A stretch of 28,491 bases of DNA from Jaenimonas drosophilae (lineage: Eukaryota; Euglenozoa; Kinetoplastea; Trypanosomatida; Trypanosomatidae): contig JASAON010001442.1 in the NCBI GenBank assembly GCA_030849065.1, positions 1-28,491 on the forward strand. The letters run 5' to 3'. Below the pieces are notes generated by a model. That model saw nothing but the letters and a program-made list of their open reading frames with translations, searched no databases and was not told the origin of the DNA. This document shows, one piece after another, positions 16,516-23,631 of the stretch; position 1 is the first letter of the stretch; each line of letters starts with the position of its first letter. The position numbers were made by a program, and so were the translations under genes.

Positions 16516-17283
16516 ATGCCGCAGATTCCCCCGGTTAACCTCACCCACGTTGCAGAGGTTGGCAGCACAATGGAGCTGGCCAAGGAGATGGTGCGAGCAG
16601 TGGTAGGCAGCCCACGCCCCTTTGGTGTCATTGCGGACGTACAAACCAGTGGCCGAGGAACTGGTGGGCGCGTGTGGAAGTCACCAAAGGGCAACCTCTA
16701 CCTCTCCCTTGCCGTTCCTCTGCACAACCCAACCTTCATGAACGAGAAGCTGGTACCTGTGCTTCCGCTCATTTGTGGCTTGGCCTGCCGTCGTGCCATG
16801 GCACGTCTTCTTCCCCCTGCCGCTGCCCCGGCCTTATCCACCAAGTGGCCCAACGACCTCATCTTCGAATCCAAGAAGCTCGGCGGCACCCTGGCGGAGG
16901 GGGAGGGTGACTTCTGCATCTTTGGCATGGGCATGAACGTCTGCGTCGCCCCACCCGTGGACGATAGCGGGCGGGAATCCACCTCGCTCCACGCCATCGC
17001 CGAGGCCTTCCACGGACCAACCGAAGCCATCACCCCCACCTCACTCGCCGAGGCTATCTGGACGGAGATGTTCGCCATCATCACCGATGCAGAGGCAACA
17101 CGACCACAGGTGGTCTCCGCCTTCCGCGAGGTACTCAACATGGAGCTGAAGCTGCACAAACGTATCCCAGAGGGACGCGATCCAGAGCCCCTCACCGCCG
17201 TCGGCCTGAACGACTGGGGCCACCTCACCGTGCGGCACACCGACGGGCGTGAGGAGACCTTGTGCTCGGAGTACCTCTTCTAA
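16516..17283 (+). CDS. Biotin--protein ligase (BPL_LplA_LipB family), single catalytic domain
   Basis: The enzyme joins biotin through biotinyl-AMP to a lysine of carboxylases; in this lineage the likely clients are acetyl-CoA, propionyl-CoA and methylcrotonyl-CoA carboxylases. The 255 aa cover just the catalytic core and short C-terminal domain, without the BirA DNA-binding domain or the long N-terminal extension of animal and yeast enzymes. Clear motifs are the nucleotide-binding loop SGRGTGGRVW (45-54, matching GRGRxxR-W), KWPND (110-114), the KKLGG lysine (K121) and the strand FGMGMNV. The C-terminal domain has the usual GL-DWGHLTVR pattern. The loop reads GRGTGGR, with Thr replacing the second Arg. 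No targeting signal is obvious. Confidence 0.93.
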   Translation: MPQIPPVNLTHVAEVGSTMELAKEMVRAVVGSPRPFGVIADVQTSGRGTGGRVWKSPKGNLYLSLAVPLHNPTFMNEKLVPVLPLICGLACRRAMARLLPPAAAPALSTKWPNDLIFESKKLGGTLAEGEGDFCIFGMGMNVCVAPPVDDSGRESTSLHAIAEAFHGPTEAITPTSLAEAIWTEMFAIITDAEATRPQVVSAFREVLNMELKLHKRIPEGRDPEPLTAVGLNDWGHLTVRHTDGREETLCSEYLF

Positions 17284-17530
17284 CGAAGCATAGAAGCTAC
17301 GCATCACTCCTCCCTGATCACCACCCCCTTCAGTGCCACTAGTTGGGTCATATCGTTGAATTCTTTTGCTACGTCATTTCAGGTTGCTGTGGGCATCCTA
17401 CCGCTTCTGTGGCCGGTCGTCATGCATTCGGTGTTTTTTTTTTTGCTGTTGGTCGCAAACCTTCTCTCAGTTTCATCATTGCTTGCCGTGAGTGAATGTA
17501 TCTGTGGTGGTCAAAGACCGCTGTACTTCA
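17284..17530 (+). other. Spacer between biotin ligase and SET protein genes
   Basis: Short T-rich spacer without a supported gene. A ten-T run near 17434-17443 precedes the functional-looking tract of the next gene. Confidence 0.6.
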
Positions 17531-17567
17531 TGCTCTTGTTTTTTTTGTGCGTATTCTTCTCACGTAG
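17531..17567 (+). promoter_or_regulatory. Probable trans-splice acceptor for the SET protein
   Basis: An eight-T run and following pyrimidines lead into an AG at 17566-17567. The 47-nt leader has no ATG before 17615. This excludes the longer frame that opens with GTG at 17492. Confidence 0.6.
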
Positions 17568-17614
17568 TGCATCTTGCCCCTTGCGTAGAAGTAGCGTGTT
17601 TGGCGGAGAGCGGC

Positions 17615-19495
17615 ATGTCGCAACACTGCATTGCTGCTGTACGCCCATGGCGCCGCAGTGTGGGGTTTGGCTATCCCACATGTGCCTCAGGGTTGTGTAA
17701 GTTTGCGAGCAACAATGCCAATCGTGGAGTGCCCTACCACCGAATCAGTGATGAGGCTGTGGCAAATGGCCCAAAGCTGCAGCGAAGTAGCTCGCCCAGT
17801 CGCCGACCAGCCACCGCCCTAGCCGAGGTGGAGGAGTCCCAGACGCAGCATCCGCTCTCCACCCAACACGCCCCACGTGCGGCACCCACTGCTCGTCCAC
17901 CCGCTCGAGGGAAGTTTTCATTCATCTCAAGCCCCTCCCATCGCTCGACGGAGAAGCAGTGGAAGCATGGAGAGGTTCCCAACAACACACCGAAGCCCAA
18001 GTTGCCGCCATGGGCCTCCAGCCTCACTTCACCAGCATTGGGGAAGCAACGGTTGGTGCCAGATAGCTGGATTGCCTCAGATCATGGCCAGGTCCTCTCC
18101 GACCAAAGTGTGGAGGCATTCTTGATGTGGATGGAGGCCCACACCAGCACGGAGTTGGTGAGCCAGATTCGATCCACCCTTCACATTGGCTTGAGGGGCA
18201 GTACCCGTCGTGGGCTCTACGCCAAACATGATATTCGCAAAGGCGACCTCATCTTCTCCATCCCCGTTCCCGCCACAACTGCCGAGGTCAGCGGAGCGAT
18301 CGCCACCACTGACTCACTACGCACAAGCTCATCCGCAGGGGCTCGTCGTCGCGTTCCGTCCTACACCACAATTCACGAGGTACTCACGTCCACGCGGAAG
18401 TCGTCCTTCGATCACATCGCGCACCCCTACTTTGTGGAGCAGGTGGAACTGGCCTTGCTGCTTGCCTGCGAGCGTGCGGAGGGGGAGGCCAGCCCATGGC
18501 ACCCTCTCCTGCAGCTGTGGGAGGATGAGGTGGAGGTGAAGGAGGATGGCACCCCCGACACCAACACGATGGAGCGATCCGGGAAGCTCTTCGATGACGA
18601 TCGAATTCGTGAGCTCCACCTCGGTGTGCTTGACCCCCCTACCCATTTGGAGTACACGGACCTCTGCCACCGCTTCCAGCACTACGCCCGCGAGCTGCAT
18701 CGCCGGTGGTGGGCAGACTTCAGCGATCAGCCTCCAACACCTCCGCCTCAATCAAAACACGTGAGTGCCGATCGCGATGCAAATGCCAGCCTATGCAGGC
18801 CACTTGCTCTGGAGGATGCTCCAGCAACCACCACAGCTGCAGATTCATGTGTTGTTGCTGCGTCATCCACTTCGACGACGGAGATCATGGACCCAAACCG
18901 TCCGCAGCCGCCATCCGCGGATGATATTGAGTGGGCGTTGCGCGTGGTACTCTCACGGAAGCGGCAACTATTTGGCATGGGCGAAGATCGAAGTGCATCC
19001 GGGGGCATGGGTGCGGCGGAGGAGGTGGCGGCATCCTCGCTGGATCATCGTGCGGGCAATGCGATTGAGGAGGCGAGGTGGGGCTTCTATCAACACGTCC
19101 TCGGGGTTGTCTCGGCAGACCGTCTGGCGGTGAACGAGGTGGATGGCACGATGCGCTCCTCCATGGTTCCGATGATCGATCTCTTGAACCACGACCAAAG
19201 TGGGGTGGGAAACGTGGAGGTGGAGGTGGAGCGGGAGGAGAGCTACACGCAGAAGGAGGACGGAGAGCCGTCTTCGTCTGCGAAGGGTGGGCGCCCACTT
19301 TGGATTCACGTTCGCGCCTCCGATGACATTGAGGCCTACGATGAGCTCACCACCGTTCTTCCGCGGAGCTACTCCGTGGCCTACGCGCTTTACCGCGATG
19401 GTTTTTTGGCCTTGCGTCCACGAACGACGGACATGACGGACCTCCTTCGCGCGTATGCCGAAACGGAGTCACGTGGCTCTACTCGTCGTTCTTGA
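17615..19495 (+). CDS. SET-domain protein of the SETD3/SETD6/Rubisco-LSMT type
   Basis: Family members methylate lysine or histidine on non-histone proteins. The protein is 626 aa. Its N terminus (MSQHCIAAVRPWRRSVGFGY, then more basic/Ser residues and no acid for over 40 residues) resembles a mitochondrial presequence. The split SET domain starts near 190: RRGLYAKHDIRKGD (from R198) is the first conserved motif. The insert typical of this subfamily follows, with a low-complexity stretch at about 370-430. MVPMIDLLNHD (517-527) is the diagnostic PxxDxxNH motif that binds S-adenosylmethionine. The last segment reads YDELTTVLPRSYS...GF (from Y575): the glutamate is kept but the position of the catalytic tyrosine, usually YG or YD, holds L-P. 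It may be inactive or work differently. The C-terminal substrate-binding domain seems missing; the protein ends soon after SET. Confidence 0.85.
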   Translation: MSQHCIAAVRPWRRSVGFGYPTCASGLCKFASNNANRGVPYHRISDEAVANGPKLQRSSSPSRRPATALAEVEESQTQHPLSTQHAPRAAPTARPPARGKFSFISSPSHRSTEKQWKHGEVPNNTPKPKLPPWASSLTSPALGKQRLVPDSWIASDHGQVLSDQSVEAFLMWMEAHTSTELVSQIRSTLHIGLRGSTRRGLYAKHDIRKGDLIFSIPVPATTAEVSGAIATTDSLRTSSSAGARRRVPSYTTIHEVLTSTRKSSFDHIAHPYFVEQVELALLLACERAEGEASPWHPLLQLWEDEVEVKEDGTPDTNTMERSGKLFDDDRIRELHLGVLDPPTHLEYTDLCHRFQHYARELHRRWWADFSDQPPTPPPQSKHVSADRDANASLCRPLALEDAPATTTAADSCVVAASSTSTTEIMDPNRPQPPSADDIEWALRVVLSRKRQLFGMGEDRSASGGMGAAEEVAASSLDHRAGNAIEEARWGFYQHVLGVVSADRLAVNEVDGTMRSSMVPMIDLLNHDQSGVGNVEVEVEREESYTQKEDGEPSSSAKGGRPLWIHVRASDDIEAYDELTTVLPRSYSVAYALYRDGFLALRPRTTDMTDLLRAYAETESRGSTRRS

Positions 19496-19822
19496 AGTAG
19501 TGGCACATCTCCATCACAACCTAAGATGATCATCAACCGGCGTCTCGCACAACATTCCTTGGCTAATTCGCTCTGACTATGACGGTGTGCATCGTTTCTC
19601 TTCTTCCTCTTCCTCATTGCTGGTAGGTGAATACCGATTCCGGTTTTTTTTCTTTTTGTGTGCGCCGAAGGAAGCATCCCGCAACGCGCGAGAGCTTTGA
19701 GCTGATTCAGCACTCTTCCCCGCAACAGCTATCGACTTCCTCCCCGATATCGTCAGCCCCGCGCACAACCTAACGTAGCACCTCATACACCACACACACA
19801 CACACGCACACACACCTACACG
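19496..19822 (+). other. Spacer between SET protein and basic TPR-triplet protein
   Basis: No supported gene. It holds C/T tracts (19595-19617, 19643-19656) and a CA microsatellite at 19791-19815 interrupted by a single G at 19806. Confidence 0.6.
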
Positions 19823-19853
19823 TGTTGCTCCTTTCTCTGCCTACTCTACGTAG
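19823..19853 (+). promoter_or_regulatory. Probable trans-splice acceptor for the basic protein
   Basis: Pyrimidines at 19826-19848 end in an AG at 19852-19853, giving a 15-nt leader to the ATG at 19869. Confidence 0.6.
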
Positions 19854-19868
19854 ATTTGTTTTATCATC

Positions 19869-20624
19869 ATGGCTGAAGGAAAGCGTACACGAGCGGGCAA
19901 GTCGTCAAAGAAGATGAATCAGCCCACAACCCCAGTCACGACGGAGGTCCCTCGCAAGCCCTCCAAGTTCGAGGCCCACGCAGGCCACCACGCCACTTCT
20001 ATCCATCCTCCTAGCGGCACTAAGCCGAAGCCACACCAGGCCACCCCCATCGCCGCACGTGCTGCGAGCGCCGGTGCCTCACACCGCGCGTGCAAGGGAA
20101 GCTCCACGCCCAACAGGCCAGGACGCAAGTACCTCACCATGACGGAGGCTGAGTTTTCAAAGGAGGTATTGGAACCATCCATCCGCCCTGGCAGCACCGT
20201 CCCTACCAAGGCCTCGGTCGCAAAGACGAAGAAGCGCGTGAAGCGCCACAACAAGGCACGTGTGAGTGGCTCTACTACGGTGGGAGCAACATCGTCGGTA
20301 CCCCCGAGCCGCGCAGCGTCTTGCCCGGCTGGACGCTTGAGTAGTGAAGCCCGCCTTACCCACACCCCCGCCCGCGCTACGGTTGGCGGCAACACCCCAC
20401 GTACACCACGTACCCCACGCACTCCCCGCACTCCCCGCACGGATGCACACAGCCCCATGACGGGCGGCCAGCGGAGCGTCTCCGCCACCCCCAACCGTTC
20501 GAGCATCCGCGGCAGCCGAGTGACGCCCATCACGGGGATGACCCTCGAGGACATCCGACGTGAGCGCGAGACGCGTGCCGAGGCCCGCAATCAACGCCGT
20601 CTTGAGGTTGACGCAATGGCGTAA
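19869..20624 (+). CDS. Highly basic, probably disordered protein with Thr-Pro-Arg triplets
   Basis: I do not recognise a family. The 251 aa are rich in Lys, Arg, Thr, Pro and Ser with few large hydrophobics. A short moderately conserved-looking patch, YLTMTEAEFSKEVLEPSI, lies at about 87-104. Five tandem TPR triplets (Thr-Pro-Arg, not tetratricopeptide repeats) follow at about 176-190, encoded by 20394-20438 with different synonymous codons, then further TP and SP sites. The C terminus (MTLEDIRRERETRAEARNQR) is predicted helical and strongly charged. Each TP is a possible proline-directed kinase site, and the charge would suit binding to microtubules, RNA or DNA; both are inference. Codon use (GCC, CGC, ACC, AAG) matches neighbouring real genes, which supports translation. 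Confidence 0.85.
   Translation: MAEGKRTRAGKSSKKMNQPTTPVTTEVPRKPSKFEAHAGHHATSIHPPSGTKPKPHQATPIAARAASAGASHRACKGSSTPNRPGRKYLTMTEAEFSKEVLEPSIRPGSTVPTKASVAKTKKRVKRHNKARVSGSTTVGATSSVPPSRAASCPAGRLSSEARLTHTPARATVGGNTPRTPRTPRTPRTPRTDAHSPMTGGQRSVSATPNRSSIRGSRVTPITGMTLEDIRRERETRAEARNQRRLEVDAMA
20394..20438 (+). repeat. Five in-frame Thr-Pro-Arg triplets
   Basis: Five 9-nt units each encode TPR but use mixed codons (ACC/ACA/ACT, CCA/CCC, CGT/CGC). Synonymous differences suggest the peptide, rather than the DNA repeat, is what has been kept. Confidence 0.9.
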
Positions 20625-21036
20625 GAAACACACAAAAAAAGAAGAAGTAGTTGGGCGGAGATGAATCACGAAGGACGAATGAACCGAATCCACATTGAGG
20701 GAGACGTACTTCCTCGGTGTTGACTGTAGACGTGTGGCCCACGAACGACGTGGCACATTTTTTTGTTTCTCTCTGTTTTTGTTTGTGTATGGATATGGAT
20801 GATGGAGGTACAACCCATCCTCCCTTGGCGGCGGGACAACCTTTTGCCTCTCGGGCTGCAGTTGATGTGGCGGTAGGGCCACAGATCGAGATCCTCACAC
20901 AGAAGTTGGTGCGGGGGTGATAGCGGAGCCAGGGGCCGGATTTGCTGTTGTTGTTGTTGTATGTAGGGGGAATAGGATGGGCTCGACCGGGCCGATCCAT
21001 TACTATGCGACGCGAGGTGGGCGATGAGTGGTCCTC

Positions 21037-21053
21037 TTTTTTTTTTTTTTTTT
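21037..21053 (+). repeat. T17 homopolymer
   Basis: Seventeen consecutive T residues, the longest homopolymer in the window. It could act as a splice-polypyrimidine tract or mark a length-uncertain assembly position. Confidence 0.9.
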
Positions 21054-21827
21054 CACCCCTCCCACCGAGGGGCCACCGCATCCACACATGGAGTGTGGTT
21101 GGTGCCAGCGTTCAACACACAACAACACTCATGTAGCTTTCTTTGCTTCCATTCAATCCTGAATCTCCTGTGTTGGGAGAGCGAGAGGGGAGATGGATGA
21201 GCCGTCGCGTGGCGGAGAGCAGACGGTGATGAACGGCTCAGTTCTTGACGCTGGTCGCTGAGTTTCCCACAACATGGATGCTGCTGATACTTCAGTACAT
21301 TGTGTGATCTGTGGTTCGAGACTCCAACACCCTCAGATGCTTTCTTCTTCTCTTTCATCTCTTCGTACACAAGTTGTCTTTACTGCCTCGCTTCACACTC
21401 AGCTTTTCAGGAGCTCAGACTTCATCTCCCGCATCTATCCACACGTGTCGCATCGGCCGACGTCTAGAGCGTTCTCTCTTCAAGCACGCACTCGCGACCA
21501 GAGACTTTTTTTTCTTTTTGCTTTGTTTTCTCTTCTACTTCACATACCAGCTTCATCAAAGGAGGAGCCCTCCGCGCCACAGAGGCCGCAGACAATCTTC
21601 TCCCATCAACAAAAGGAAGTACCTCTCCAGTCGGGCGAGCTCTTTTCCGTTTTGCCTGTTTCGTGGACTGTTCTTCGTGTTCGTGGTGACTTGGTGGAAT
21701 ACTGCAACAATTGGTGAGACGCCGCAGAGTGCTTAGACGTGGTGGCGATACAAGAGCTACCAAACACCTATCCTGCCCTTCATTTCTACATCAAACTTTG
21801 GCACCTACTACCATAACCGTCACCGCC

Positions 21828-21855
21828 CACACACACACACACACACACACACACA
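21828..21855 (+). repeat. CA microsatellite (CA)14
   Basis: Fourteen uninterrupted CA units on the transcribed-sense strand within the long upstream region of the RRM gene. Confidence 0.95.
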
Positions 21856-22090
21856 GATTGGTAACCTCCACACAGAACCCAACAATCTCCACACATACCC
21901 CCCTTTTCTCCCTCAGACTTACCACCACTGAAGGTGCACCAACAGTCGCAGATCAAACAGACGACGCACATATTTCCCACAACTCTGGTTCGTTTTGCCT
22001 ATCTGGATCAACCGTTTGCTTCCACTGGGCGTGCCCACCGTATCTTGTGACTTTGTGAGTGACGACCTCCCTACGACATTCATACACTCG

Positions 22091-22110
22091 CACACACACA
22101 CACACACACA
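22091..22110 (+). repeat. CA microsatellite (CA)10
   Basis: Ten uninterrupted CA units on the sense strand, about 240 nt after the (CA)14 tract. Confidence 0.95.
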
Positions 22111-23456
22111 CCCACTTTTTGTTTTCGTAGCATTCCTTCTTCTTTTGTGGTCTCCGCCAAACTGTGCTGTGCGGACTACCCATCACCACTCGTTGAGTTC
22201 ATCACATTGTGGCCCTATCAGTGACTGTGACGCGCACTTCCCTCTCAACGGCCGTTGACCTGGATTCGCAGCTCACAGCTCCTCTCTTAGTACGTAGCAA
22301 ATACCGTAGATACACAGGTGGCTTCTGAAGTTTGGCAGCCGACGTTGTCATTTGCTCTTCTTCCACCATCCACCGGCCCGGCGATATAAGCTAGAAGGTA
22401 AGCAGTGGACGCTTTCCTCATCGCAGTCACAGAGAAGCACACAGCACGATCTTCGTGAATTTTTTTTTCTTTTTTTGTGTTTGTTGTGCTTCACTTCTCT
22501 AGGCAGTTGCATCGTTATTGGGTTGTCTTCTTGGACTACTTCAACATCGGCTGCACACTCTCACACAAAAAAACAACAACAACAAAAATACCCAAACAGT
22601 ATTTACTGTGCTTCCACATCATTTTTTGTTTCATTTCTTGTGTGGATCTCTCACTGGCTTGTTCAGGTAGCGCCATCTTGCAGAGAATCAGTTCGTAGTA
22701 GTGACTAGAGACAGAGGAACACGAACGATAGCTAGTTTTCAGTTCTACGTTGACGATAACAAAAATCTCACTTCTTTTTACCGTTTGCCGTTCTTCGTTG
22801 AAGGTGCGTGTTCGTTGTGTTCGTTGCGTAGAGCGTAGCACCCCTACCCCAACATCAACTCCGGCATTCTCTCTCATCCTTTTTGTCGTTCGTGTGTGTT
22901 TTTGTTTGTATCTTCCCTCAAAATTACGGTTTTTTCGTGGAGTCATTGCTTGACGAGGCAACAAGGGAGTAAGGGACAACAACAACATTCAAGCATACCA
23001 AGAGAGGTCGTTACTGCCACAGCATAGGTCGGCTGTAGAGAACGCCTGAAGGAGGTACGCCACCTTTTTTTTTTGTTTCGTGGGTGTGACTTGTGAACGT
23101 GCATCGCTGCAGTTGATTCACCCAATCCATCACACACGCTTTTGATTTTTTTTTTTCGTTTTTCTCTTTGCTTTCTCCAACTACCTGGCTCCACTCTTCG
23201 CGTGTTGCTCCTGCTTCGCCCCATTGACGCCCGTCATTCTCATCCATCCCACGACATCTTCACACTTGTTGTTGGGTAGCATCCGTAACAGATCAACCCC
23301 CGTTTTCTTTTGCCGTTTCTTTTTTTTTTTTGTTCGTTATTTGCGTTCTCGTTGGGCCCCAACCACTTCGCGCCCGCACCAAAAACTTTTTTTTTTCCCA
23401 ACTACAACATCCCCCCACCTATCAATCTTGTTGGAGTCAGAGTGGCCCTCAGCCGA

Positions 23457-23499
23457 CCTCTTCTCTCTCCCTGATACACACCTTTTTTTGTGGCGCCAG
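23457..23499 (+). promoter_or_regulatory. Probable trans-splice acceptor for the RRM protein
   Basis: C/T tract 23459-23471 and T7 at 23483-23489 precede an AG at 23498-23499. The 132-nt leader has no ATG before 23632. Given many tracts upstream, alternative acceptors and much longer leaders are possible. Confidence 0.45.
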
Positions 23500-23631
23500 G
23501 GTTCATCATCACACCATACGTGGATTGCCAAACCCACCACCACCACGACAACAAGAACACCAGTACCGTGTTACTAATACCTCTTCTTCTACCACACACC
23601 CTCACTTGCACAGCGTGTGCATCACACACAC

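Larger units (their letters stand above)
20625..23456 (+). other. Unusually long non-coding stretch upstream of the RRM protein gene
   Basis: About 2.8 kb with no credible gene. It is dominated by T and C/T tracts (17 T at 21037-21053; others near 21509-21541, 22459-22477, 23066-23075, 23147-23166, 23317-23332, 23387-23399) and CA microsatellites at 21828-21855 and 22091-22110. Many AGs follow pyrimidine tracts, so numerous alternative splice or polyadenylation sites are possible. The longest ATG frame, 147 codons at 21274-21717, has T-rich codon content and no domain beyond a CVICG near its start; I treat it as chance. I could not identify a known small RNA here. Long UTRs are common around kinetoplastid RNA-binding protein genes. 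Confidence 0.6.

Noticed and set aside
17492..17614. N-terminal extension of the SET protein
   Set aside because: It starts with GTG and precedes the splice acceptor at 17566-17567; the first ATG is 17615.
21274..21717. 147-codon ATG frame in the long spacer with a CVICG motif
   Set aside because: The codons mirror the T/C-rich composition, no second zinc-ligand pair follows, there is no clear acceptor just upstream, and overlapping frames are equally open.
22390..22405. AAGGTAAGC resembling a 5' splice site
   Set aside because: No matching branch or acceptor forms a sensible cis intron, no coding sequence flanks it, and cis introns are very rare in this lineage.
23617..23631. Five-codon extension of the RRM protein
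   Set aside because: It begins with GTG; the ATG at 23632 is the first usable start.
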